64,000 nt of DNA from Sipunculus nudus (GCA_026874595.1 CM049317.1:14006882-14070881); one strand, 5' to 3'. Numbered from the stretch's first letter, positions 48,107-60,067 are shown. The notes: generated from the letters alone by a model not told the origin. Translations and numbers: made by a program.

Positions 48107-49645
48107 AGCATTAAGCATGGGATATCTACAGCATAAATGCCAGGGTACTGGTATCTACAGCATAAACAGTGTACTAGTATCTACAGCATAAACACAGGAT
48201 ATCTGCTGGTATCTACAGCATAAACTACACACTGGGTATTTACAGTGTAAATCAGAAGGTAATGACACTTTTGACAGCACAAGACAACAGGTAATCTACA
48301 GCATAAACCAAAGGGGTTCTACAGTATAAACCACAGGGAATTTACAGCATAAACCACAGGGAATCTACATCATAAACCACAGGGAATCTACAGCATAAAC
48401 CACAATGTATCTACAGCATAAACCACAGGGAATCTACAGCATAAATCAAATGGTGTCTACAGCATAAACACCAGGGTATCTCCAGCAAAAACCACAGGGA
48501 ATCTGCAGCATAAACCACAGGGTATCTACAGCATAAACCACAAAGAATTGACAGCATGAACCACAGGGAATCTAAAGCATAAAGGCATCCTCGTAAAACC
48601 TTAAAGTGCATTCCTGGTTGAAGTATGTAATGGCACTCTGACAGCCAGTACCACAGGGTACCTCCAGCATAAACCATAGGGAATCTGCAGCATAAACCAC
48701 ACAGAATCTTCAGCATAAACCACAGAGTATCTCCAACATAAACCACAAGGAATCTACAGCATAAACCACAGGGTATCTACAGCATAAACCACACGGAATG
48801 TACAGCATAAACCACACAGAATCTACAGCATAAACCAGGCATGTATCTTCAGCATAAACCACAATGTATCTACAGCATAAATCAAATGGTGTCTACAGCA
48901 TGAACCACAAGTAATCTACATCATAAACCATAGGGAATCTGCAGCATAAACCACAGGGTATCTACAGCATAAACCACACAGAATGTACAGCATAAACCAC
49001 AGGGAATCCACAGCATAAACCACAGGGAATCTGCAGCATAAACCACACAGAATCTACAGCATGAATCAAACGGTGTCTACAGCATAAACCACAGTATATT
49101 CAACATAAACCACAAGGAATCTACAGCATAAACCACAATGTATCTACAGTAAAAACCACAAGGAATCTACAGCTTAAAACAACAAGGAATCTACAGCATA
49201 AACCACAATACATCTACAGCATACACCACAGGGAATCTACAGCATAAATCAAATGGTGTCTACAGCATAAACCACAAGGAATCTACATCATAAACCACAG
49301 GGAATCTGCAGCATAAAACCACAGGGTATCTTCAGCATAAACCACACAGAATGTACAGCATAAACCACAGGGAATCTGAAGCAAAAACCACAATGTATCT
49401 ACAGTATAAACCAGAAGGAATCTACAGCATAAACCACAATGTATCTACAATATAAACCACAGGGAATCTACAGCATAAACCACAGGGAATCTACAGCATA
49501 AACCACAGGGAATCTAAAGCATAAAGGCATCCTTGGAAAGCCTTAAAGTGCATTCCTGGTTGAAGTATGTAATGGCACTCTGACAGCCAGTACTCTGGTG
49601 GTAGACAGCATAAAAATTGTAGATTTGTAGCATAAACCAGAGGGT
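48107..49645 (+). repeat. 1.5-kb minisatellite, ~22-23 bp unit, in USB1 intron 5
   Basis: Roughly 60 units vary around AATCTACAGCATAAACCACA plus GGG. A different block of about 80 bp (AAAGGCATCCT...GACAGCCAGTA) interrupts the array at about 48580-48655 and again at about 49520-49595. This shows a higher-order duplication of about 940 bp. Open frames through the array are by-products of the period. Confidence 0.95.
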
Positions 49646-50015
49646 ATCTACAGTGTAGGTAGTGACTTCCTGTATATATATTGTCAGCCTTAATTTAAAA
49701 TCCCTGACAAAATAAGAATAATTTTACTGGATAATATGACCTTTTTGGATGTACATACATAATTGTTTGTGATCCATAATCCAGAAATACAACCAGTTTA
49801 ATCAATCATGAAAAAACGACCAATCAACGATTTAGTAGATTAATTGGCACACAGCTAATAGTTATACTCAGTCTCTGTGTATTGATTAGAATAATTTATA
49901 TTTGTTTATTAAGTACACATGGTATTACTGTGTATTTGATATTGTTTCTTACTGACACCTCTCAGCCATCACCTCCCAGTCATATGTCCCTGATTTATGT
50001 TATGTTTGTCTTCAG

Positions 50016-50099
50016 AACCCGTCCTTCCATGTCAGTGTGCTGTGGGGACTTGGGGACCTAACAGTCATCATTGACGATGAGGTCAGGAGAAAGATGCAG
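50016..50099 (+). CDS. USB1: USB1 exon 6, second HxS motif
   Basis: The acceptor TTGTCTTCAG ends at 50015 and the donor GTAAGA starts at 50100. It reads NPSFHVSVLWGLGDLTVIID and on to RRKMQ. HVS is the second catalytic His-x-Ser; the human equivalent is His-Leu-Ser. Confidence 0.92.
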
Positions 50100-50569
50100 G
50101 TAAGAATAAGTGTTACCATGGTGATCATGGAGTCTTCCATGTACAGTTTATTTAGTGAGGCTAGTGGTGATGTAATTAAAAAACAGAAAAATCCGCTGTT
50201 ATGACTACCAGCTGTGTACCCAAAAATCACCCATACCTGTGAAATCCAGGTTTTAGTGTGTTTGCAAAATGGAAGCCCTACAAATGGTTTCGAGAACCTT
50301 GTAAGGCTTCAATAGGGGTGTGGGGATGCAACACGAAAGTACTCCGAGGAAGTATCGGCAAAGTTTGGAGAAGAATAATGATTTTTTAGACCATGCCGAA
50401 ATGCTCAAACTATAATAGAATTCCATTCCACTTTTAGACCATGCTTAAATTCCCAAACTATAATAGGATTCATTTATTAGACCATGCTTAAATTCCCAAA
50501 CTATAATAGGATTCCAGAGTATTTTAGTTAGTTTGTAGAATTTCAGTTCATTTTATGTAACTTTCATTC

Positions 50570-53130
50570 CAGTACCCTTGTCCACCTGTTTTTTTCGTGA
50601 TTATTTTTGGGCAAGTCAAAGGCTACCCATTTTTAGCTCAGCTGACCATAAGTCATCTGAGCTATAGTCGTGCTCCTTCGTCCGTCCGTCCGTTAACAGG
50701 GCACATTTTAAAACCGTTGGACCTACAATTCCAAAATTTTGCATTCCATTAGATGTCCCCAAAATCTCCTACCATACCGAAAATTGGGTCATTAGGACTT
50801 CGTTTCAAACCTACGTTTTCCATGAAAAAGCCATTGTTACACGTCAAGGCTGCCTATTATCAAAACCACTGATCTGTTTTTGATCATGTTTAGTATTCAT
50901 ATTCTTCCATATTCTTCCTATGAACATACAAAATATTAGGTCAGTGTTGGGTCCTATTTTGAAGTTATGGGCCAAAATATTATGCCATTTTTAAAAAATA
51001 AGGAAATATATTTACTCACCTAACATGTGAATTGCTGAAGCTAGAGACTTTTTTTCAGGAATATAACTTTATTTAATCAAGATTCAATTATTTACCAAAA
51101 ATTAGATCTGAATTTTGCACATTTTTCAAGTTATTAGCATAAATAAGAAATCAATACCTTAAATTTTATCCAACTTTGGCAATGGCACATTTTTTCCCTG
51201 TAAGCACTGTTGATTTAATTTTCACAGCAGATATATATAAGGATTCAATCTTTTGAAACCTGAAATTTCAAAGGAATTGATTGAAAAGGGTAGCTTTTAT
51301 TCAAGTTTTCATACACCATGTCAAGTGTTATTTACATCTAGCCCACCTAATAGTACAGCCTTCACTTGCATTATGTAACCCACCCCAGGCAACTTGCCTT
51401 GGCTCAGCTTGGCCACTACCAGCAGGCTTCCCCTCTGCCCTGCACTCCCCCCCCCCCCCCACCAGGTGATGCATAAACAAGATGATTATTGTTAATATGT
51501 TATTATTTTCTGTATTTGATTCATTCTTATTCTAGGCTATGCTACATTTTAAATTTTGTATTGTACCACCAGGGTTACAATGATTAAAGTGCACATTTAA
51601 TAGTGTCCACAAAGTGGGGTATTGGTATGAAAGTGTGGATGTTCATCAGATAAGTAATTCCTTACTTCAGAAGAGTAAAAACTTCACCACGTGTGAAATT
51701 GACTATTAATTCCAGTAATAAATTACAGCTGAGATAGTAATTAGCACAATGATATTGTTTGTCCCTCATTCAACCAACAGTATGTATACTTTATTTGAAA
51801 AGATGTTTTATTTTATCAAATTTACTGAATCTTATATTTTATTTCAGTGAATAAAATTAAGCATGTACTGAAAACTCCAATGTGCAAAACTTTTTAATAG
51901 TGATTCAAGGAATAATCTTGTAAATGCCATGTTGTGGCATTATTTTCTTTTAAATTCTGTTTAAACATTTGTGATTTAAAAATAATAAAATATATGTGTA
52001 TGCATAATATGACCCAATATGAGCTACACCCTGGATATATAATGATTGCAACAATTCTAATATTTTAACTTATATTTCAGTTTTTTACTCTTGATATATA
52101 ATGACTGCAACTTTTAATGGAAAAAGTGGATATGCTAAAAAAATAGGCTTATATATAAACTTAAATGCATTATTCCCATGAAAGTGAAATAAAGGTATTA
52201 GTCCATTCTGTCCACTTGCCTGTCCATCTGTAAATATTCATATGCATCACAGTATCTCAAAACTTTTACTGTTTTTCTTAATGACAGTCTTGTCAGAGTA
52301 TTAGTTTACAATTGTATATTTAGAACTTTACTATAACAAAGAAGGAGGGCCCCTTTCCTCTTAGCTTCTCATATTCTTATATTCTTATATAAATGAAAAA
52401 CATTACAATAGAAAATTTTGCACTCACAAAAATTTCAAACTTCAGCTGAGCGCTGTGACCCATGGGTCCCTTGTTTTTTTTTTGCACCAAGGGCAGAAAT
52501 AGAAAAATGCGAAATTTTCTCTCAGTGTTTCTGACAGTGTTTATTTATGAAATAAAGATTTTTAACTTGCGGCTTTTTGCTTTATCTTTGTATACATTGC
52601 AGATTCCTGCCATTTATGGTGGGTGGCCATGTTTGTCCTGAGGGGTGATTATGATGTATGCATGTTGTGATGTTAACACTGTGCATGTGGTGATTGTAAA
52701 CAAATGCATATAAAACCTGAGGGGGTGTGGAATCTTGATCATTGGGTCATCAGTTATGGCTTCTTTCATCTTTAGCGTGTACAGGTAGTCCGGTACTGCC
52801 TCCATTAGGCACAGAGTGGATATTTGTCAATAACCCTCAGATGTGTTAGAGATAGGACTTCTGAAATGCTTCGATGGAATGCCTTAATTATGATGTCATC
52901 ATGGCTCTACTCTTTGCTGATTTCATGTGAGGGGTGGAAATATGTCGCTACAGAATAGACTTGTTTCTCAATTTTTTTTTTTAATTGTTTATTGGAAAAT
53001 TGAATGAGGTGGGTGATTATTTTGAATCAAATTAATCATGTATTTTCCTCTTTTTGCCCTTGGTGCAAAAAATTAGGCTGCCTTTGACTTGCAAAAAAAG
53101 TTGCTAAAAAACAGGTGGACAGGGGTACTG
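50570..53130. mobile_element. Foldback MITE with ~95-bp arms in USB1 intron 6
   Basis: The left arm starts CAGTACCCTTGTCCACCTG and includes GGGCAAGTCAAAGGCT, then TTGCACCAAGGGCA. The right arm (about 53035-53130) is the inverse of all three blocks and ends CAGGTGGACAGGGGTACTG. The left arm is split by a family A element at 50634-52473. Without it the MITE is about 720 bp. No clear target duplication is seen. Confidence 0.8.
50634..52473 (+). mobile_element. Family A HINE-like element (1.84 kb) inside MITE arm
   Basis: A compact, complete copy with head TAGCTCAGCTGACCATAAG, a short CCGT tract, one monomer (about 50752) and a poly-C run (51447-51460). The tail has CAGCTGAGCGCTGTG, GACCCATGGGTC and CCTTG. 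The broken MITE arm resumes in T's and TTGCACCAAGG. Comparison with the intact right arm gives the exact insertion point, again in a T-run. Confidence 0.88.
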
Positions 53131-53288
53131 AAAAGACTATAGTTACATTTATCAAATATCATGACTTTTCAAGAATTAATGAAACATATATAAATCCTGT
53201 TATATAAAGTTAAAGTTTTGCTCTGCTGGGATAGCTCACCAGAGTCACCACATACATTTTATTGTATTGATTTCATTTTCTGTTGTAG

Positions 53289-53402
53289 GAGTGTGTCTGG
53301 GCATTTTGTAATGACAACCCCAATGTGTCAGTGTTTCCTGTTGAACGACTGCTGTGCAAGACTGGAAACAAAGTGCACTCAATAACCCTGTCCCCTAGGT
53401 GA
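53289..53402 (+). CDS. USB1: USB1 exon 7 (last) and stop
   Basis: The acceptor TTCTGTTGTAG ends at 53288. It reads ECVWAFCNDNPNVSVFPVER, then LLCKTGNKVHSITLSPR and TGA. The CKTGNK...SITL end matches the conserved USB1 C-terminus. Confidence 0.92.
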   Translation, partial: ECVWAFCNDNPNVSVFPVERLLCKTGNKVHSITLSPR

Positions 53403-55101
53403 CCCACTGGTGATGCGACCTTTTAGAATTTCTGTACAGAGCACCTAACATTGCTCTAAATATCTCTCTGCTGTTCATCTGGTTCCACAGGGGATTGCAG
53501 TTAAATCTAACCATTTAAAAGGCAGTAAATGTGTGCCTATAGACATACAACACCTAGACATTCTGTGGTATGAAAACCATGTATTGCTATCTGAAGATTG
53601 TTGTCATGTCATACAGACTACCGAGCGCCAACATCCGAGCCATGGAGAGTGCCTCATATTAGTTATTAAAACTAGTTGTACAATCCATGTAAAATAAATA
53701 CAGTTTATATTTATAACTGCACAGAATGCTCAGGAGACGTATTCTGAATACAGTTTAACATAAACTGGAGATTTTCTGACTGACTCGATAATACCAGTGT
53801 TTGACCAAAAGAAAATAGTATTATGTAACTGAAGTAATTATTTGCCACAGAATATCAGTTTTGTGCATTCTACTATCTCATTTCATTCAGTGATTAAGTA
53901 CAAGGCACCACCTTAATTATAAATAGATAATCATATTATGTGCATAGCACCAGTGGTGCCAAGGGACACTCACACAAAAACAACAGACATGATGTATAGA
54001 ATCACACCCTTAGTTTCATGATTTGTATTATGATTCATGTAACAATACAAAATGTATTTTTGTTATTTTGTATTATCTTGTTCACTCTGAACTCAAATGT
54101 GACACTGCCATGGGATTAGTGCATATATTTATTATTTATAAGTCAAAAATAAATAAAAACTGTATATATGTATTTGTGTGGGGGATTTATTCTATTAAAA
54201 TTGTATTTTTTGTAACTGTTCAGATACTGTTAAAAATTGTTTGACACAGTGTTTTTCAATTAGCTGGAGCATTTGCAGAAAGAAATCTGCTTACCACGGA
54301 ACGCAAGCCTCTGCCAAGTGCACATGGGGGTCCCTAATGTGTGAAACGCTCAAGACCGTGTTCACATTCATTTATTCAGCCCTTTTTCCCAGGTTCTTTC
54401 ATGCATAAGTTACTGTACATTTGTGAATATTCCTTGACGACATTCTATAATCTAGATAATGTACCAGATCCACACCAAAAACTAATCGATTCTTCACTGG
54501 CCCATTCCTAAGATGCCCTAAAAATTTTGAGAATCCATTCATAATTGCACTAGTTAACATTTTGAACAAACACACATGAATGGGGATGAAGGCATACCCT
54601 CTTGCTGGAGGCAGTTATTACATTTACAGTCATTTCCATACCATTTTCATCTCTAGCTCATACTTAAGCACAGAAATACAACAAAAAATATAATGTAGAA
54701 GCACTGTTATTTAGCAAAGAATGTCACGTAATATCCATTATATGTAAGCAGAGTAATGGATGAGATGATTTAAATATTCAGGGCTTTCAACAGGAAGAAA
54801 ATTTGTCAGGTCAGGGACACAAATAGTTAATACTGGAAGGTCAGGGGCAAAAATATTGGAGAGTCGGGGGGAAAAAGATATTGGTGAATCCCATCTAAAT
54901 TTGGAGCACCCCAAGGGGAGATGAATGTGTCAAATTTGAATAGTTATGAAAAATTGATATTTTTGTTGTATTTTATTTCATTATTGTACCATTATGATCA
55001 GAAATTGTCATTGTATAATTATTTGATTGAAAGGTGTCAGTTGTCAGTGCAGTGTTCACACAGCTGACTGGTATGTTTGAGGCATCCAGCTATTATAGTC
55101 A
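53403..55101. other. USB1 3' UTR and intergenic sequence
   Basis: The first 300-750 bases are probably USB1 3' UTR, given the polyadenylation signals. Beyond that no exon, RNA gene or repeat was recognised. Confidence 0.45.
53693..53698 (+). terminator. USB1: Polyadenylation signal, USB1
   Basis: AATAAA about 290 bp after the USB1 stop codon. A second cluster (AATAAATAAAA) lies near 54148-54158 and could serve a longer 3' UTR. Confidence 0.5.
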
Positions 55102-55452
55102 GTGACTGCAATAAGACCAAACTATGAAATCCACTCATCCCATTGGATTCCTGATCCACTAAGAACTAAGCGTCCAAAAGAGACTGAGACCGTTACAGAT
55201 GCTTACTCCCCATGTTCCTTAAAGCCAGGGATATTACTTTTTGCATGTAAATGTTCAGATACATTGGAATGTTTATTCCAGCATCACCTGGGACATCCTT
55301 CCACCAGAGGTTGTTTCTACTCAAATGAACCTCTCAGTCAGAAATTGTCAGGACCACTTGTCTCAACCATCAAATTAAAAAAAAAAAACTTTGTCACAGT
55401 TCAAGGAAACACCCTCTGTTTAAATTGCATGTGCTGCTTGTTACCTCCATAA
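55102..55452 (+). CDS. Unrecognised 116-aa ORF
   Basis: The longest plus-strand frame between USB1 and the NHL gene. It is Cys- and His-bearing (ACKCSDTLECLFQHHLGHP, CLNCMCCLL) and ends in a stop. No family is recognised. It follows no clear promoter, and its 3' part runs through A-rich sequence. It could be a decayed gene or retrocopy fragment, or chance. Confidence 0.2.
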   Translation: MTAIRPNYEIHSSHWIPDPLRTKRPKETETVTDAYSPCSLKPGILLFACKCSDTLECLFQHHLGHPSTRGCFYSNEPLSQKLSGPLVSTIKLKKKNFVTVQGNTLCLNCMCCLLPP

Positions 55453-56852
55453 AAAAAATCTTTTAAAAAATTTAAATTAAAAAAAATCAGGGAAAATGCT
55501 AGTAGATATTATGATAGATCTGGGAAGGAACTGGTAGAAATATGAAAAAATGTATTAACTGCTCACAATATCTGAACTGTGAATTAAATCAAAGGTGACA
55601 ATCGGATGAAAGACCCTTAACATTTCAAAGGACTGCTATGTAATATACTATTACTGAAAATAACAGGAAGAGATGATATACAGCAACACTAGTACCTGGT
55701 CTTGTAGGATGAATGAGCTTCATGACTATGCTGATGTATGATAAATACATGAATAAACAAGGAAATGAAGGCTTCATGTGTTTAATTATTTTTATAAAGT
55801 TCATTAAAGCATCAGATACATGGGCCTGAGTCAGAGGCAAATTGAGTATAAGTATAAAATACTGTCAAATTGACATGATTCTTAGGACCAATTACAAAAT
55901 ACTGTCAAACTGACATACTTCTTGAGACCAAATAATATACTGACAAACTGACTACATCTTAAAACTAATTACAAAATACTGTCAGTTTCTTGACACAATA
56001 ATGTGAAAGAATATAAGTATTCTTTTGAGATGATAAATCTTCTACAGTTTATTTCCCTACTTCCTGGGAATATGGTTTCCATCACATATAGTGTCTTTAT
56101 TTTACTGTATACCTGATAACCTTCCAGTCCAAGATAAATCTGCTATCAGGTAAAATAAATTGTATAATATAGATATATAACTTGTAAATATATTGTATAA
56201 GATTCTTTCTACTATTCTGTAATGTATAAAATACTGTGTATACAATAAACAAAGTAAAAGTAATTCTACTGAACACAAGATAAAACTCACAACATCACTG
56301 TTCAATATACCACACACCTGTACTCAAAAAGGAGACTACCGTAACAGCATTTGTTTCAATTCATATTTTCTAACCCATATATAAGACCATAAACTGGCCT
56401 TAATATCAAATATTATTCTCTGATAAAAGTGGTTTTTGGTACATTTATCATCTTGAAAGAGAAGAAATCTTTGTATAATAATATTAAAATTAAACGTTTA
56501 CTATTATGCATAACAAAGTTAATTGCTTACAGCTGCTTTTCCATACATGTGCATATTTGTCTGTGCTGGACCCGCATGGGTCTCCACATGTGGAGAGGCC
56601 CTTTCCCTGCATGCAGATGACCCATTTATTGTGGTAAAGGCATGCACGAATAATTATATTGATTTCTTCAAGTTTAGTGTAATATTTTAATCCATTAATC
56701 AGTTTAAACATTTATACTAGCCAAGCAAGGCTTGAGACGGGCATCTTACCAGCCAGGCTTTGGTCTCATATCAAACGTTACCTGGAGCTGGCTTTTGGTC
56801 CGTATCTCGGAGAAAACTTGTTTTATATCCTTTTATTCAGTCTTAAAGCACT
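55453..56852. other. Unassigned intergenic sequence
   Basis: Between about 55850 and 55990 the phrase ACAAAATACTGTCAAA-TGACA is reiterated three times. Nothing else was recognised. Confidence 0.4.
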
Positions 56853-56932
56853 CTCAGCTATAATCTTTACAAAGACAAGGGTAAGTACCAGTCTCAGCTA
56901 TAATCTTTACAAAGACAAGGGTAAGTACCAGC
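56853..56932 (+). repeat. 40-bp perfect tandem duplication
   Basis: TCTCAGCTATAATCTTTACA plus 20 further bases is repeated exactly twice, head to tail. Each copy contains AAGGGTAAGTACC, a good donor-like sequence, but no exon is evident. Confidence 0.9.
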
Positions 56933-57411
56933 AATTTATATACCGCATGTGGTAAGTTGGCCCTGCAGAAATCAAACGTTGCTGGATTGGCATGGGGGAT
57001 CTGGGCAGTGGCCTGCATGTATGGAAAGGGGACCATGATAATACACTTGTTGGTTTACCCATGCAGAACCTGCATGGAGGCCTAATGTATGGAAAGGCAC
57101 CCTAATGGTATCAAAATGGTAATAAAATACTTTTCAAATAGTTAACACAAGATTATGTAATTAAAGCTTAAATAAAGAACAGGGTTGGGGATATAAATAT
57201 ATATGAAAACTCACAATATTAATCAGAAGGAACACTTTTTATCAGTTTGTAAGGAACACTTTATGTGATGATAATTCCCTATTTAAATGCAAGTAACAAA
57301 CACTCATATTTAATTCCATCTCAATATAAGCTAGGACGTGATCATAATCATAAGGTTAAATGTCCGATAAGATAAGAATTACATGATTTCATGTTAATTT
57401 AGTACCAGGGT
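56933..57411. other. Unassigned intergenic sequence
   Basis: Several phrases about GCATGT-GGAAAGG near 56940-57100 recall 56570-56600, suggesting an old repeat. No gene was seen. Confidence 0.35.
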
Positions 57412-57540
57412 TCTCGGAGCGGATCCTGTCTGTTACCACTCGCTTGAGGTCGTTTCTTTTCAGAATTGGTTCTGAGTATGATTCTGCGCTAAGTGCAAGT
57501 CTGGCCCGGGTATAAGAGCGAAATTTTGACTTACGCAGTC
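57412..57540 (-). other. GC-richer patch, possible exon
   Basis: On the minus strand a frame reads LALSAESYSEPILKRNDLKR and continues about a dozen residues to a GTAC donor-like site. Composition differs from the AT-rich surroundings. No family is recognised and the acceptor is weak, so exon status is unproven; a regulatory patch is equally possible. Confidence 0.25.
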
Positions 57541-57949
57541 AAATAAAATAAGATATGTCTGTAATTGTGACACATAAGAATTATAATAAGCTAATATTTT
57601 CATCGCTGATTGTTATTTATATGTCAATAGACACTGAATAATATTCAAGTTCATTGATTTTATTGAGAAAGGTAAAAAATATTAGTAACAATAACATTTA
57701 TTTTTGGAAAAGTCAGTTCACGTCACTATCAACCGCCACATATAAAATATAAACATGTTTACAAATTTGAGAGGATATTCAGTATGGTTATATATTATAG
57801 GTGTAATTAACAGGTAAAATAATGCAGTTGAAGTTCCAAACCAGGAGTAGGCTGAATAGTGCACGGAAGTCTTGCATACAACTTAATATCTCCGAATATG
57901 TTAAAATAGGTTTGTTTTATTGATATTCATGAATTCACAATAAAACTAT

Positions 57950-58135
57950 TGACACTCACTGTTACATATGCTTTCTGCTTGTTACCGTTCACTGAATTAA
58001 CATACTTCACGGCAGGTCCTACAGAGATCTGACACGACCAGCAATAAGTCTTCTGCAGCAGGACCCACTGTCCTGCTGCGGACTGGAAGTTTTCGCAAAC
58101 TCTGGTACAGTAACACCAATGAGCCCAAACTATAC
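57950..58135 (-). CDS. Possible Cys-rich exon, unknown protein
   Basis: The minus strand is open for about 60 codons reading VWAHWCYCTRVCENFQ, then CWSCQISVGPAVKYVNS. It has several Cys and Trp residues and a GTGAGT donor-like site near 57953-57958. An AG follows TGTGC on the acceptor side. The acceptor-side 35-50 bases belong to a tandem duplication whose other copy has lost the frame. No domain could be named. Confidence 0.3.
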
Positions 58136-58397
58136 TGCACATGTCTTCAATATATCATTTTGTATGTAAAACATGTATACAAAATGTTTTCAGTATGTGT
58201 AGATATCAAATCCAGTTCAGGTAGATGAGTTTGAATGTGAGTACAAATATACATGTAATATATCTGATAATAACAACATTATATGACAGAAGTCATAATT
58301 TGTGTGGAGAATACAAGCACTGATATTTATATAAATATGAAGTATGAAAAAATTATGGCGAAAAATGTATTAAAATTGACATAAATTCAAGGGAGGA

Positions 58398-58403
<6 letters not shown>
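58107..58403 (+). repeat. ~0.3-kb tandem duplication, copy 1
   Basis: From ACAGTAACACCAATGAGCCC to GGGAGGAATATTT, this segment is repeated with substitutions and small indels at 58441-58754. Confidence 0.9.

Positions 58404-58436
<33 letters not shown>
58404..58436. repeat. (TA)n microsatellite
   Basis: An uninterrupted TA run separating the two duplicated segments. Confidence 0.95.
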
Positions 58437-58439
<3 letters not shown>

Positions 58440-58440
58440 T

Positions 58441-58754
58441 ACAGTTACACAAAGGAGCCCAAACTATACTGCACATGTCATCAATACATATATTTCATTT
58501 TGTATGTAAAACATGTATACAAAATATGTTCGAGTATGTGTAGATATATAACAAATCCAGTTCAGGTAGATGAGTTTGAATGAGAGTACAGATATGCATG
58601 TAATATACCTGATAATAACAACATTTTATGACAGAGGTCATAATATGTGTGGGGAATACAAGCACAGATATTTATATAAATATGAAGTACGAAAAAAATT
58701 ATAGCATAAAAATTGTTAAAATTTGACTAATAAATTCAAGGAGAGGAATATTTA
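58441..58754 (+). repeat. ~0.3-kb tandem duplication, copy 2
   Basis: A diverged second copy of 58107-58403 in the same orientation. Confidence 0.9.
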
Positions 58755-58981
58755 AAGAACATACATATATCATATATCTATACACAGAGATATATCTTTA
58801 TATAGATATATATGAGAGAGTGTGTGTGTATGCTTATGCAAGTCCTGATACAGCTTTCCAAAATTCTAGGCAAACAACTACGTAATTATGTGGCATATAG
58901 CACTCCTTATCCAGGTAACCTCCTTGATAAGGTGTACTACAGGAAATGAGGTGGTTGAAATTAATCTTTATTTACCCCTAG
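58755..58981. other. Low-complexity AT-rich spacer
   Basis: TATA and GAGAGTGTGTG-type short repeats. No gene was seen. Confidence 0.5.
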
Positions 58982-59033
58982 CAAAACCACTTGGCAGTGC
59001 TGAAGACCATCCACAATGCTCTTTGTACACCAG
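58982..59033 (+). other. Candidate 52-nt exon, unknown
   Basis: It is bounded by a strong acceptor (CTTTATTTACCCCTAG) and a consensus donor (CAG/GTAAGT). One frame reads QNHLAVLKTIHNALCTP. An overlapping minus-strand frame also lacks stops here but has weaker splice signals. No partner exon or family was identified; it could belong to a non-coding RNA. Confidence 0.3.
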
Positions 59034-60067
59034 GTAAGTCTGTAGGCTTCACCTTGAAGATCCTGTATCTCTGGTGGTCTATTAGGCCTATTAAGAATAT
59101 AACTTAAATCTGACAATTCCTGCTCATAATATGGTAAGTAACAACAAGTGATTGATATATACACACACACACACACACAGAGTGAAACCTCTTTGTGTTG
59201 AACTCGCTTAAGTCAAATACCCCACTTATGTCAAAGTTACAGACTTGATATGACAACTCTAGTCAACTTATTACCAAATATGGTGTCAAAGTTTTCTGAG
59301 GGTTCCTTCAACTTCGACAACGAGGTTCTCTAGATTACCAGTACCTATAAAGATAATAATAATAATAATTATTATGATACAGAACTTTTAAAGCACCCTA
59401 TTTTTTATTCTAAAAAGATGCTCTAAGATGCTGTACAATACAAAAATGTATCTAAGTATGTAAATTAAAAAAAAAGATTTTTTTTATAAAAATTAAAATA
59501 TATTTTAATTAAAATATACTTTAAAAGAATTTCTCAAATGTTTCTTAACTGAAAAGAGAGTTCATCTCTAATGTGACTGGGAAGTTCATTCCATAATATG
59601 TAATCCTCCTAACTTTGGCACTTTTAACTGATAGCAAGAAGCTGATCTTACAGCTCATGCTGGTAGGTACTGCTCAACTACCAGTAGTGTACAAATATAT
59701 TTTAGAACAAGAGCTGAGCATATAATGATTTAAAAGTATATAATAAAACCTAAAATTGCAACCTTTACTCCATGGGTAGCCAATATAGTTCAATTACAAC
59801 AGGTGTTTGTGATTTTGCAGGTTGGTCTTTCAGCTGTATTTTGCATGCACTGAAGCCTGTTGTAAATATTTAGGTATGTCATATGCTGTGCTGCCACTCT
59901 AGAGGTATTGGAATAGAAGTATCAGATCTTACAAGAAAATATTCTTTTTAAGAATCTGTCTGAAAAAATATGAAAAAAGTAAAATTCAATGCCAAATAGC
60001 ACAATTTTTGTACAGATTCACTATGTGATACTTTCAATCAAACTTCAGATATAAAAGTATATATATA
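59034..60067. other. Unassigned intergenic sequence
   Basis: It contains an (AC)n run at about 59160-59180 and a TAATAATAAT tract near 59353. Phrases near 59185-59345 read like remnants of a Tigger-like end, but no TIR pair was found. Confidence 0.4.

Larger units (their letters stand above)
41671..53402 (+). other. USB1: USB1 gene, U6 snRNA phosphodiesterase (5' exon missing)
   Basis: Six plus-strand exons splice in frame into about 232 residues matching USB1/Mpn1, the 2H-family 3'-5' exonuclease. USB1 trims the oligo(U) tail of U6 snRNA and leaves a 2',3'-cyclic phosphate end in the nucleus. The two catalytic H-x-S motifs are present: HIS in exon 3 (DDLHISMSRTFP) and HVS in exon 6 (PSFHVSVLWGLGD). 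Flanking blocks typical of the family are GRVRSFKHEIGNWAT, RHHWIDP, YTNDEKTRTF and a C-terminal LLCKTGNKVHSITL. All junction phases agree (2, 1, 2, 2, 0, 0). The human protein is about 265 aa, so roughly 30-40 N-terminal residues lie on an unfound upstream exon. The introns carry a minisatellite, a TTAA MITE and a nested transposon. Identification is confident. Confidence 0.93.

Noticed and set aside
48107-49645. CRISPR-like array of short regular repeats
   Set aside because: Units are contiguous and degenerate without unique spacers, and they sit in a eukaryotic intron; it is a minisatellite.
58961-59176. 71-aa minus-strand ORF as an exon
   Set aside because: Splice signals are weaker than those of the overlapping plus-strand candidate and no family match is evident.
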